24,646 bases of DNA from the IMG/VR virus record IMGVR_UViG_3300034012_003365, positions 1 through 24,646 of that record, one strand, 5' to 3'. Position numbers and translations under genes: made by a program. The notes beneath the pieces are model-generated. The model made no database searches, was not told where the DNA came from, and saw nothing but the letters and a program-made list of their open reading frames with translations. How positions within the stretch are numbered: position 1 is the first letter of the stretch; each line of letters begins with the position of its first letter. The stretch is from a virus. Positions 1 to 6,160 of this stretch are shown in pieces.

Positions 1-403
1 CGTTGAAGGGGAGCGTTGCCGTGGCGGTCTCGAAGCGGCCGCTCGGCAGCGTGGCGCGCGCGACGCAGTAGATGAGCTTGGTCCCGCCGAGGTCGATAAG
101 CTTCGGCCCGTCGATGACCTCGCGGGTGACGTGGTGGATGCGCGCGAGCTGGTCAGTGCAGCCGCGGCCCGCGTACATCACCTCTTTGCCGCTGAGCTTC
201 AGGAAGGCGAACGGCTGCGCGAGCGGGTTCAGGCCGAGGCCCTTGCACGTCGCGAGGTACAGCGCGGTCTTCTGCGCGGGCTTCAGGCCCGAGACGTCGC
301 CGCGGACCACCAGCGACTCCGCGACGGCGGCGTCGAGGTGCGCGTCGCTGGGGGTGGTGGCGAGCGCCGCGGGGGCGCCCTTCGTGATGCTCTTGTCGTC
401 CAT
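1..403 (-). CDS. RecT/Bet-like single-strand annealing protein candidate (3' end outside window)
   Basis: The first 134 residues are visible; the gene runs off the left edge. The start is ATG at 403, chosen because AAGGAG (minus strand, 410-415) sits 6 nt upstream; an in-frame ATG at 409 would have no spacer. A central segment reads GLGLNPLAQPFAFLKLSGKE and then YAGRGCTDQLARIHHVT. This layout, LNP followed by a hydrophobic strand and a 'xxDQLxRI' helix, recalls phage Bet/RecT-type annealing proteins and a common group of phage hypotheticals. The gene is the last visible member of the leftward early operon, the place where lambda keeps its Red recombination genes. The family call is inference from motif resemblance, without a search. 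Confidence 0.5.
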   Translation of the reverse strand, partial: MDDKSITKGAPAALATTPSDAHLDAAVAESLVVRGDVSGLKPAQKTALYLATCKGLGLNPLAQPFAFLKLSGKEVMYAGRGCTDQLARIHHVTREVIDGPKLIDLGGTKLIYCVARATLPSGRFETATATLPFN

Positions 404-516
404 CGTCATCTCCTTCGTGGTCGTCGTTGCAGCGCCCGAGGGGGCGGCGGGTGAGGCACGGGGGGCTTGTGCCGCGCGGGGAAGATCGGCGCGCCCCGCC
501 AGCCCCTCCGACGCTG

Positions 517-717
517 CTAGTCCTCGATCACCGCGGCGGCGAGCAGCGCGGCGAGCGCGGGGTTGTTGCTGGCCTGCGCCCGCATCCCCGCGAGGGCGAC
601 GCGGGCGAGCTCGCGGCCGGCGCAGGGGATCACGATGCGCGCGGGGCGGCGCGGCGTCGGGCGCGTCTCGCCGTGCTTGTGCTCGGCCCAGGGCGGGAGA
701 CCCTCGGCGGCGCTCAC
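517..717 (-). CDS. Small protein of unknown function, leftward operon
   Basis: A 66-aa protein if it starts at GTG 717, whose GTGA overlaps the TGA stop of the upstream gene (714-716) by four bases, the junction used throughout this phage. A GTG at 729 in the same frame is an alternative and gives 70 aa. The sequence is basic in the middle (ETRPTPRRPARIVIP) and ends in an Ala/Leu-rich helix. No signal peptide, membrane segment or known motif is seen. A 113-bp gap with no clear signal (404-516) separates it from the RecT-like gene. It is accepted as a gene because of its place and the coupled start; its function is unknown. Confidence 0.55.
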   Translation of the reverse strand: MSAAEGLPPWAEHKHGETRPTPRRPARIVIPCAGRELARVALAGMRAQASNNPALAALLAAAVIED

Positions 718-1034
718 GGCGTCACCCACGAGCGGACGCGCACGAGCGCGCCGGGGTAGACCGACGTGACGGGCGCGGGGAGCACCTGCACGGGCGCGAC
801 GGGCGCGCGGGCGATGATCCAGGGGTTGAACGCGTCGACGTCGTCGCCGGGCAGGCGGCCGTAGTGGAGCGTGCCGTCGTCGGCGAACGCGTCGGGGGTC
901 GCCTCGCGGTCGACGGCCTCGCGGGCCTCGTCGAGGAGGTCATCGCACCACGCGTCGAGGAGGGCGCGGTCGGCGAGGGTCGGCTCCGGGGGGAGGAGCG
1001 GCGTGCAGGGGCGGATGTCGTCGGCGTCGATCAC
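714..1034 (-). CDS. First gene of leftward early operon; possible truncated DUF2815/SSB-like protein
   Basis: A 106-aa protein. The start is GTG at 1034 because GGGAG (minus strand, 1041-1045) lies 6 nt upstream and the leftward promoter predicts a transcript start near 1074. A longer TTG start at 1109 would place the promoter and operator inside the gene and is rejected. The protein is acidic at the N-terminus (DLLDEAREAVDREATPDAF) and ends FNPWIIARAPVAPVQV then SVYPGALVRVRSWVTP. The tail faintly recalls DUF2815 phage ssDNA-binding-like proteins (W-I-x-A then YxGxxVR), but it is shorter than that family. A role beside a RecT-like annealing protein would fit an SSB. The function is a weak guess; the gene itself is well supported. 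Confidence 0.6.
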   Translation of the reverse strand: MIDADDIRPCTPLLPPEPTLADRALLDAWCDDLLDEAREAVDREATPDAFADDGTLHYGRLPGDDVDAFNPWIIARAPVAPVQVLPAPVTSVYPGALVRVRSWVTP

Positions 1035-1080
1035 GGATAGCTCCCGTCCCGCCGCGTGGAGTGCGGGGGGGACGAGAGGG

Positions 1081-1109
1081 AAGTTAGCTAACCACAACTT
1101 CGCCGTCAA
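1081..1109 (-). promoter_or_regulatory. Leftward early promoter (PL-like)
   Basis: Reading the minus strand, a -35 box TTGACG (1104-1109, 5 of 6 to consensus) is followed by exactly 17 nt and a -10 box TAACTT (1081-1086). The -10 lies inside the perfect palindrome GTTAGCTAAC, so a bound repressor would block RNA polymerase. Predicted transcription starts near 1074, about 40 nt ahead of the GTG at 1034. The rightward promoter has the same -35, spacer length and operator position, which supports both calls. Confidence 0.7.
1083..1092. promoter_or_regulatory. Operator OL1, palindrome GTTAGCTAAC
   Basis: A perfect 10-bp palindrome over the -10 of the leftward promoter, identical to the site at 1671-1680 over the -10 of the rightward promoter. 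AT-rich palindromes are rare in this GC-rich window. It is the probable binding site of the XRE repressor encoded between the two promoters, and possibly also of the Cro-like protein. Confidence 0.7.
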
Positions 1110-1114
1110 GAGTG

Positions 1115-1124
1115 TTTAGCTAAC
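1115..1124. promoter_or_regulatory. Operator OL2, TTTAGCTAAC
   Basis: Matches the operator palindrome at 9 of 10 positions. It lies just upstream of the leftward -35 box, and its centre is 32 bp from that of OL1, about three helical turns, so both sites face the same side of the DNA and could bind repressor cooperatively. Confidence 0.6.
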
Positions 1125-1145
1125 TTTTCTTTGGCCGCTTGTTTT

Positions 1146-1607
1146 CTAGGGTTTCCGCGCGCGGTAGATGTCGGCCTCGGACATGATCCGAGCGACCCAC
1201 CAAGCGCGCGACGGGTCGCCGGTCGCGTCGATCGTCACGGCACGCACGCGGTCGATGACCTCGGACGGGACATCGCCGCGCAGGAACTCCAGCGCGGCGG
1301 CGCGGTTGGGGTGCGGGTCTTTCTTCTGCTCCACGGTGTTCCCCCGGGCCTGCCACCAATCGAGCGCCTCCTGCTCAATGTCGTCGCGGCTCCGCCCGAG
1401 GATACGCGCGAACGCCACGAAGAGGTCGTAGCCTGCGCCGCGCTTGCCGTTCCTGAAGTCAGACACGGTGGTCTTGTTCACCTCGGCTTTGTCCGCGAGC
1501 TCCTGCTGCGTGTGTCCCTTCGCCAGCCACTCTCGGGCCAGCCAGTCACGCAGGTACTCGTTGACGTGGACGGGGACGCCTTTGCCTCTGGCCATGACTT
1601 CGTACAT
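1146..1607 (-). CDS. XRE-family repressor (CI-like lysogeny repressor candidate)
   Basis: A 153-aa protein with start ATG at 1607; GGAGG (minus strand, 1615-1619) sits 7 nt upstream, a strong ribosome binding site. Residues 33-55 form a typical helix-turn-helix (TQQELADKAEVNKTTVSDFR). The C-terminal half (about 85-153) is acidic and Trp-containing and shows no LexA/CI-type Ser-Lys autoprotease motif, so induction by RecA-driven self-cleavage is not expected. The gene is read leftward between two outward promoters that share the GTTAGCTAAC operator, as cI lies between PL and PR in lambda. No convincing promoter of its own was found; TACAGT on the minus strand at 1635-1640 is a possible weak -10. 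Family membership is clear; the repressor role is inferred from layout. Confidence 0.85.
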   Translation of the reverse strand: MYEVMARGKGVPVHVNEYLRDWLAREWLAKGHTQQELADKAEVNKTTVSDFRNGKRGAGYDLFVAFARILGRSRDDIEQEALDWWQARGNTVEQKKDPHPNRAAALEFLRGDVPSEVIDRVRAVTIDATGDPSRAWWVARIMSEADIYRARKP

Positions 1608-1648
1608 ATCGGGGCCTCCGTTGGGGTTGGCGGACTGTACGCGCGAAA

Positions 1649-1658
1649 GTTAGTTGAC
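1649..1658. promoter_or_regulatory. Operator OR2, degenerate GTTAGTTGAC
   Basis: Matches the operator palindrome at 8 of 10 positions and overlaps the -35 box of the rightward promoter. Its centre is 22 bp, about two helical turns, from OR1. It lies nearer the repressor gene and could also tune repressor expression. Confidence 0.5.
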
Positions 1659-1682
1659 GTTTCGGTTGCGGTTAGCTAACCA
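1654..1682 (+). promoter_or_regulatory. Rightward early promoter (PR-like)
   Basis: A -35 box TTGACG (1654-1659), a 17-nt spacer and a -10 region TAACCA (1677-1682) that overlaps the perfect operator at 1671-1680. The -10 match is weak, but the arrangement copies that of the leftward promoter exactly. The predicted start of transcription, about 1689, is practically at the ATG of the Cro-like gene (1691), so the first message may be leaderless. Confidence 0.6.
1671..1680. promoter_or_regulatory. Operator OR1, palindrome GTTAGCTAAC
   Basis: A perfect copy of the 10-bp palindrome, covering the -10 of the rightward promoter 11 bp ahead of the Cro-like gene. Repressor bound here should shut off the rightward early genes. 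Confidence 0.7.
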
Positions 1683-1690
1683 TCACGACC

Positions 1691-1975
1691 ATGACCCTTT
1701 CACCAGCCGCGCAGGCCCTCGACGCGTGGTGCGACGCCGAGCGCGGGCGCGCCGCCGCTCTCGCCGCCGCGCTCGGCGTCACCCCGACCACCGTCCACAA
1801 CTGGCGCCGCGGCGCGATCGTCCCGCGCGCCGATGGTCCCGACAACCGCGCCGCGATCGAAGCGCACACAGGCGGGGCCGTGCTCGCGGGAGGATGGGTC
1901 GCCGACGACCTCGCCGCCGCCAACGCCCAGCCCGCCCCTGCGGACGTCGCCGAGGCGCCCGGAGCCGCGGCGTGA
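1691..1975 (+). CDS. Cro-like HTH DNA-binding protein
   Basis: A 94-aa protein starting at ATG 1691. Residues 19-40 (GRAAALAAALGVTPTTVHNW) fit the short HTH of Cro/YdaS-type regulators; the remainder is Ala/Pro-rich and probably disordered. It is the first gene rightward of the repressor, in the position of lambda cro, and probably competes with the repressor for the GTTAGCTAAC operators. No Shine-Dalgarno sequence precedes the ATG, which with the promoter position suggests leaderless translation. Its stop overlaps the next gene's GTG (GTGA, 1972-1975), so it begins a coupled operon. The HTH is clear and the Cro role is inferred from position. Confidence 0.8.
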   Translation: MTLSPAAQALDAWCDAERGRAAALAAALGVTPTTVHNWRRGAIVPRADGPDNRAAIEAHTGGAVLAGGWVADDLAAANAQPAPADVAEAPGAAA

Positions 1976-2151
1976 TCCGCCGCGTGTCCCTCGCGAAGTG
2001 CGCGGCCTCCTCCTCGCGACGCGTGCAGGTGGTGCTGCATCTCGACGTGGAGCCCGGCGCCGCGGCGCCCCTCGCCGACGCCCTGCGCGTGGACCTGCCT
2101 GCGGCGATCGCGCAAGGCTTCGCTGACCTCGCGCAGCGGAGCGCCCGATGA
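1972..2151 (+). CDS. Small protein of unknown function, early operon
   Basis: A 59-aa protein. GTG 1972 overlaps the stop of the Cro-like gene by four bases, and its own TGA overlaps the next ATG (2148) in the same way. It opens with a basic segment (VIRRVSLAKCAASSSRRVQ) and continues with a strand VQVVLHLDVEP and an Ala-rich helix. No known domain is recognised. The call rests on the two coupled junctions. Confidence 0.6.
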   Translation: MIRRVSLAKCAASSSRRVQVVLHLDVEPGAAAPLADALRVDLPAAIAQGFADLAQRSAR

Positions 2152-2492
2152 AGCGCCCCGGCTGCACCTTCCGCCTCGATGACGCCCGCGCGGACGTCCT
2201 CGTCGAGCGCGACGGGACGAGCGTCCGCTACCGCGAGGCGCCGACGTTCACCTGCGACGTCTGCGGGCTCCGGCTCGCGTGGGTGCCCACGGCGACGGGC
2301 CGCGTCGATGCGGTGTTCGGCCTCGAGCTGGACGCGCTGGTGCCCGGCCGCGTGCCGCGGTGCGGGTCGCTGGCGGGTGCGCCCTGCCCCGAGTGCGGGC
2401 GCCTCTCGACCGACGCGCAGCCCCACAAGCTCCGCTGCGGCCGTCGCGAAGGTGCGGGCCTCACGCTCTCCGCCGATCGGAGCGGGCGATGA
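2148..2492 (+). CDS. Cysteine-rich putative zinc-binding protein
   Basis: A 114-aa protein with two CxxC knuckles, C36-x2-C39 (TCDVCGL) and C80-x2-C83 (PCPECGR), plus C72 and C97, which suggests one or two zinc ribbons. It is coupled by ATGA overlaps on both sides. Small zinc-ribbon proteins are common in phage early regions and may bind nucleic acid or host proteins, but nothing here shows the partner. Confidence 0.7.
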   Translation: MKRPGCTFRLDDARADVLVERDGTSVRYREAPTFTCDVCGLRLAWVPTATGRVDAVFGLELDALVPGRVPRCGSLAGAPCPECGRLSTDAQPHKLRCGRREGAGLTLSADRSGR

Positions 2493-2695
2493 TGCCGCGC
2501 AGCTCGCTTCTCGACGCGGTGTGCCGCTTCGGGTGCTTCGCGACGGTGGCCGTCGGTACGCTCGTTGCGCTTGCAGGCTGCGACGCCGCGGTGCACGGCG
2601 GCGGCGAGGGGGCCGCCACGGTCGCAGGCGCGGGGTTCCTGATGCTGCTCGCTGGCGCCGGTCACGCGGTGCTGCTCGCGCGAGGTGCCCGATGA
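2489..2695 (+). CDS. Small membrane or lipoprotein-like protein
   Basis: A 68-aa protein starting at ATG 2489, overlapping the previous stop by four bases. It has a hydrophobic stretch around residues 16-30 ending LVALAGCDAA, which resembles a lipobox (L-A-G-C), and a second hydrophobic stretch around 44-64. It could be a lipoprotein, or a two-helix membrane protein in which the Cys is coincidental. Its place in an early operon, far from any lysis gene, suggests superinfection exclusion or host-envelope modification rather than lysis; this is speculation. Confidence 0.6.
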   Translation: MMPRSSLLDAVCRFGCFATVAVGTLVALAGCDAAVHGGGEGAATVAGAGFLMLLAGAGHAVLLARGAR

Positions 2696-2949
2696 CGCCC
2701 GGGACGCCCGTCGTCGAGCTGCCCGCGTTCACGCGGCTGGCCATCGCCACGCTGCGCCGCCTCGCCATCGAGGTCGCGAAGCGTGCGCCGAACGACGCCG
2801 CCCGCGCCCGTGTCGCCCGCCTCATGCGCGAGGCGGAGGAGCTGGTGTACTGCGCGCTCGTCGCCGCTGGACACGTCCCCTCGGAGCCCTGCGGCGTGCT
2901 CAACGACGACGGGAGCATTCGGCCGATGGAGGCGCGCGATGCCGCGTAA
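2692..2949 (+). CDS. Small helical protein of unknown function
   Basis: An 85-aa protein from ATG 2692 (ATGA overlap with the previous stop). The middle is a long basic amphipathic region (RLAIATLRRLAIEVAKRAP and ARVARLMREAEELVYCALVA). No motif is recognised. Its stop lies 11 bp inside the next gene. Confidence 0.6.
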   Translation: MTPGTPVVELPAFTRLAIATLRRLAIEVAKRAPNDAARARVARLMREAEELVYCALVAAGHVPSEPCGVLNDDGSIRPMEARDAA

Positions 2950-3178
2950 CTCCCTGGTGCGCGAGCTCTTCACGCGGCCCGCGCGGCGGGAGCCCGTCGT
3001 GGCAACGAAGCTCCCCGCTGCCCCCGTGGTCGCTGCCCCCGTCGCGCGTGTGGGCGTCGGCGGCGTCTCGACCCGCCAGCACTGCGCGTGCGGGCACTCC
3101 TACGGCAGCAGCCCCGAGGTGTGGCAGGAGCTGCGCGGCGGGCACCTGCGGTGCTTCTGCGGGGGGTGCGCGTCGTGA
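2939..3178 (+). CDS. Small protein with C-terminal Cys/His cluster
   Basis: A 79-aa protein from ATG 2939, overlapping the end of the previous gene by 11 bp. The first 45 residues are Pro/Ala/Val-rich and low in complexity. Residues 48-77 hold H48, C49, C51, H53 and C72, C74, C77 (HCACGHS, then RCFCGGC), a likely zinc-binding knuckle of a form I cannot assign to a family. Its TGA is coupled to the next GTG at 3175. Confidence 0.6.
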   Translation: MPRNSLVRELFTRPARREPVVATKLPAAPVVAAPVARVGVGGVSTRQHCACGHSYGSSPEVWQELRGGHLRCFCGGCAS

Positions 3179-3297
3179 GCGGCCGAGACCTCGCCTGGGC
3201 GCTCGTCGCCCTCTGCGCGCTCTCCCTCGCGGCGTCGTGGGGATCGACGTGCGCGGCCCTCGGCGTCGCCCGCGAGGCGGTCAGGGGGCGGCGATGA
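3175..3297 (+). CDS. Very small single-pass membrane protein
   Basis: A 40-aa protein from GTG 3175 (GTGA overlap with the previous stop). About residues 5-30 are hydrophobic (LAWALVALCALSLAASW and following), then a basic tail (REAVRGRR) follows. A single membrane helix with a cytoplasmic basic end is likely. The call rests on coupling at both ends; function unknown. Confidence 0.5.
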   Translation: MSGRDLAWALVALCALSLAASWGSTCAALGVAREAVRGRR

Positions 3298-3530
3298 GGT
3301 ACCGCGTCGCGACCCCCGTGCTGGTGCCTGCGTCGGCGTATGTCGACGTCGAGGCCGACTCCCCCGCCGACGCCCTCGTCGCCGCGGAGGGCCTGTCCTC
3401 GTCCGCGTGGCGAGTGAGCGATCTGGCGACGCGCCCGACGGACCTGGACATCACCATCGACGACGAGGCTGATGTGTGGCCGATCGACCGCCACGGCAAC
3501 GCCCTCACGGGCGACGGAGACGCGTCGTGA
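3294..3530 (+). CDS. Small acidic protein of unknown function
   Basis: A 78-aa protein from ATG 3294 (ATGA overlap). It starts with a strand (MRYRVATPVLVPASAYVDVEA) and a 'SPADALVAAEG' helix, a form frequent in phage hypotheticals, followed by a strongly acidic second half (DLDITIDDEADVWPID). A DNA-mimic role is conceivable from charge alone but has no other support. Confidence 0.6.
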   Translation: MRYRVATPVLVPASAYVDVEADSPADALVAAEGLSSSAWRVSDLATRPTDLDITIDDEADVWPIDRHGNALTGDGDAS

Positions 3531-4150
3531 GCCGCACCGTCACCGCCGAGCAGGCCCTTCGGGGCAACGCCGGGCTGCGCGCCCTCAACGTCTTCGTGGC
3601 CGCCGCTGCGGGCGACGACGCCCCTGCGGTGATGGCAGCGCGCGCCGAGCGGGCGGAGCGAACCGCCGCCGCGCGGGCCGCGCAGGCGTCGGGCGCCGAC
3701 CTGGAGTCGTGGCTCGACGAGCAGCACCAGCTCGCGCGCACCCTCGGCGTCGCCGACGTGGAGCACCTGCACCCGCGCGCCACGATCGTTGGCGGCGCTC
3801 TGCGCTACGTCGCGCGCTCTGGCCCGGACTATCGCGGCGTGCTGCGCGGTGGCGGGGCCCTCGCGGTCGAAGCGAAGAGCGCCGGGCGCCACCGGCTGGC
3901 GTTGCGCCCGAAGAGCGAGCAGCGTGGGGGCGTGCAGCCGCACCAGGCTGCGGCCCTCACCCGCTGCGTGAAGTTGGGCGGCGTGGCGCTGCTGGTCGTG
4001 CGCTTCCGCCGGCGCGAGCTCGGCCACGACGTGGACACCACCTACGCGGTGCCGTGGGAGGCCGTGAGCAGCGCCGAGTCGATCGGGCCTGACGACGTCG
4101 AAGCGTGGGCCGTGGGGCGCGGCCTCTACCTGGAGCGGTGGGCGTCATGA
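3527..4150 (+). CDS. RecU-like Holliday-junction resolvase / PD-(D/E)XK nuclease
   Basis: A 207-aa protein from GTG 3527 (GTGA overlap). After an Ala-rich helical N-terminus of about 80 residues comes a compact nuclease core: D101 in SGPDYRGVL, E115-A-K117 in ALAVEAKSA, then Q140 in VQPHQAAAL and the strand GGVALLVVRF. The D...ExK spacing and the following 'xxHQxxAL' helix match RecU-type resolvases found in phages. It would cut branched recombination or replication intermediates before packaging. It sits with other early genes just upstream of the helicase. Family assigned by motif, not by search. Confidence 0.75.
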   Translation: MSRTVTAEQALRGNAGLRALNVFVAAAAGDDAPAVMAARAERAERTAAARAAQASGADLESWLDEQHQLARTLGVADVEHLHPRATIVGGALRYVARSGPDYRGVLRGGGALAVEAKSAGRHRLALRPKSEQRGGVQPHQAAALTRCVKLGGVALLVVRFRRRELGHDVDTTYAVPWEAVSSAESIGPDDVEAWAVGRGLYLERWAS

Positions 4151-4320
4151 GCGCGGACGACGTCGCTGACGAGCTCACCCGCGCCGGGTGGCGGCCCAGC
4201 ATCCGCTACGCGGGTCGGTGGGATTCGCCGTGTTCGAAGCTGAAGGGCATCCCGCACCTGCGGGCGCTGGAGATCGCGCGGCGTGATGCGCGACGGGACG
4301 CGAGCGGGAGCGGAGCATGA
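4147..4320 (+). CDS. Small basic protein of unknown function
   Basis: A 57-aa protein from ATG 4147 (ATGA overlap with the resolvase stop), ending in a TGA that overlaps the helicase ATG at 4317. It is basic, with the segment GWRPSIRYAGRWDSPCSKLK and an Arg-rich C-terminal helix. It may bind nucleic acid; no family is recognised. Confidence 0.55.
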   Translation: MSADDVADELTRAGWRPSIRYAGRWDSPCSKLKGIPHLRALEIARRDARRDASGSGA

Positions 4321-6119
4321 TGGCAGCGGTGCGCGAGATCACGGTGAAGGCCGACCCCTTCGGCGACCTTCCGACGAAGACGGTGCGGGAGGTGCTTCTG
4401 TCCAAGGGGTGGGCGGGCGTCGTCGAGGACGCCGCGGGGCTCGCGCTCGAGCTCGGCGAGCTCGTCGTGGTGGTGGCGACGGGAAAGCTGGGGGAATCCA
4501 ACCTCAGTCGCCTCGTCGGCGCCCACGGCGAGCTCCCGCCGGCGCCGCGCTACCAGGACTCGCCCAGGGGCGGCGACCCGCGGACGGTGCGGGTGTTCCG
4601 CCGCCCCGCAGGCCTCGACGCGATGGGGCTCCCCAACGCGGTCAACCTGCACGGGTCGGTGCCCGGGGTCTCGGTGCTCGCCGTCGGGCGCGAGGTGATC
4701 CCGCCCAGCTCGCGCGGGGGCGTCACGATGCGCTGGCAGCGCGAGGCCCACGCGGCGACGACGCCCGTGCGCGACCTCCCGGCGTGGCTGCTGGAGATGA
4801 CCCGCGACCCGGCGGCGGCGGCGCGGGCTTGGGGGACGGCGAAGCCCACGGGCGAGGCCGCGCGGGTGCTCGGCGAGTGGGAGCGCGAGCTGACGATGCA
4901 CCGGGGGCGGCCCGCGCCCACCTTCGCCAACGCCTGCACCGTGCTGCGGTCGGCGCCCTGGTGCGCGGGGCGGCTGGTGTTCGACGAGCTCGTGCAGGGG
5001 CCCGCGTGGGAGGGGAAGCCCATCACGGAAGGGACCATCGGGCGGATCCGCGAGCGGTGCGAGCGGGAGATGGGGGTGGCCTTCGGCGGCGAGCTCCTTC
5101 GAAGCGCCATGCAAACCGTCGCCGAAGAGCGGCGCGTTCACCCGGTGCGGGAGTACCTCGACCGGGTGGTGTGGGACGGCGTCCCGCGCCTCGACGCGGT
5201 GGCCGGCACGATCCTCGGCGCCGCGGAGCCCCTCGCGGCGGTGATGGCGCGGCGGTTCTTCGTTGGCGCCGTGGCCCGGGTGATGAAGCCTGGCTGCAAG
5301 CTGGATACGATGCTCGTGCTCGTCGGGCCGCAGGGCGCGAAGAAGTCGACCTTCTACCAGGTGCTCTTCGGGCAGTGGTTCACCGACACCCACGTCGACC
5401 TGAGCAGCAAGGACGCCTTCCTGCAGCTCGCGGGGAGCTGGGGCATCGAGTGGGGGGAGATCGAGCGCGTCACCGGGCGCCGCGGCGCGGACGAGATCAA
5501 GAGCTTCCTGAGCTCGAGGCTCGACCGCTTTCGGCCGCCGTACGGGCGGAGCATCGTCGAGGTGCCCCGGGCCTGCGTGCTCGTCGGGTCGACGAACCAG
5601 GACGTCTTCCTCGACGACGACACCGGGTCGCGGCGCTTCTGGTGCGTGCGGTGCGTCGGGTCGCTTGCGATCGACACCCTCACCGCATGGCGCGACCAGC
5701 TCTGGGCCGAGGCCCGGGCCGCCTTCGAGGCCGGGGAGCCGTGGTGGCTGGGCGCCGAGGACGAGGAGGGCCGCGCCGAGGACGCCGACCGCCACACCAG
5801 CGACGACCCTTGGGCGCCCGCCGTGCTGCGGTGGGTGAAGAAGACCCAGGGCGAGGACTTCACCGCCGCCGAGGTGCTCAAGGGCGCGCTGGACGTCCCG
5901 GTCAAGGACCACGACAAGCACAGCCAGACGCGGGTGGGGCGCATCCTCCGCAAGGCGAAGTGGGAGCGGCGGAAGCACCGGCCGTTCAGGGATGGCACAA
6001 AGGGGGAGCCGGTGTGGTGCTGGTTCAGGCCTGAAGATCCCGACGCGCCGACGTTGACGCAGCGGGCGCCCGGAGCGTTCGGAGATCACCCGGGGGCTGA
6101 CGATGACATGCCGTCGTGA
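4317..6119 (+). CDS. VapE/VirE-type replicative helicase with degenerate primase-polymerase-like N-terminus
   Basis: A 600-aa protein. The ATPase core has a Walker A of the VapE kind, G337-PQGAKKS-T345 (two Lys before Ser), a Walker B-like IEWGEIE (377-383), a sensor Asn at 427 in GSTNQD, and TGSRRFW (436-442) with arginine-finger candidates. The C-terminus (about 535-580) looks like a winged helix (TRVGRILRKAKWERR). Residues about 45-160 follow the end of a prim-pol (AEP) domain: HGELPP, REVIPPS, then TMRW and LPAWLLE. The expected hydrophobic-DxD strand reads LVVVVAT and the expected GGxH reads GGDP, so priming activity is probably lost. It probably unwinds phage DNA at the adjacent downstream repeat region. 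ATPase call firm; primase decay inferred. Confidence 0.85.
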   Translation: MMAAVREITVKADPFGDLPTKTVREVLLSKGWAGVVEDAAGLALELGELVVVVATGKLGESNLSRLVGAHGELPPAPRYQDSPRGGDPRTVRVFRRPAGLDAMGLPNAVNLHGSVPGVSVLAVGREVIPPSSRGGVTMRWQREAHAATTPVRDLPAWLLEMTRDPAAAARAWGTAKPTGEAARVLGEWERELTMHRGRPAPTFANACTVLRSAPWCAGRLVFDELVQGPAWEGKPITEGTIGRIRERCEREMGVAFGGELLRSAMQTVAEERRVHPVREYLDRVVWDGVPRLDAVAGTILGAAEPLAAVMARRFFVGAVARVMKPGCKLDTMLVLVGPQGAKKSTFYQVLFGQWFTDTHVDLSSKDAFLQLAGSWGIEWGEIERVTGRRGADEIKSFLSSRLDRFRPPYGRSIVEVPRACVLVGSTNQDVFLDDDTGSRRFWCVRCVGSLAIDTLTAWRDQLWAEARAAFEAGEPWWLGAEDEEGRAEDADRHTSDDPWAPAVLRWVKKTQGEDFTAAEVLKGALDVPVKDHDKHSQTRVGRILRKAKWERRKHRPFRDGTKGEPVWCWFRPEDPDAPTLTQRAPGAFGDHPGADDDMPS

Positions 6120-6160
6120 AATGCTGGGAAAACAGCGGTTGTTCCCTCAAGGGGGCGACA

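Noticed and set aside
714-1109. Longer TTG-started version of the first leftward gene
   Set aside because: It would contain the leftward promoter and operator; GTG 1034 has a proper ribosome site and lies after the predicted transcript start.
1131-1679. Plus-strand frame opposite the repressor
   Set aside because: The minus strand has a clear HTH protein with a strong ribosome site. The plus frame shows no domain.
4206-6089. A 627-codon minus-strand open frame opposite the helicase
   Set aside because: Its protein is Arg/Pro/His/Gly-rich with no domain, and the opposite strand carries a clear VapE ATPase. High GC keeps antisense frames free of stops.
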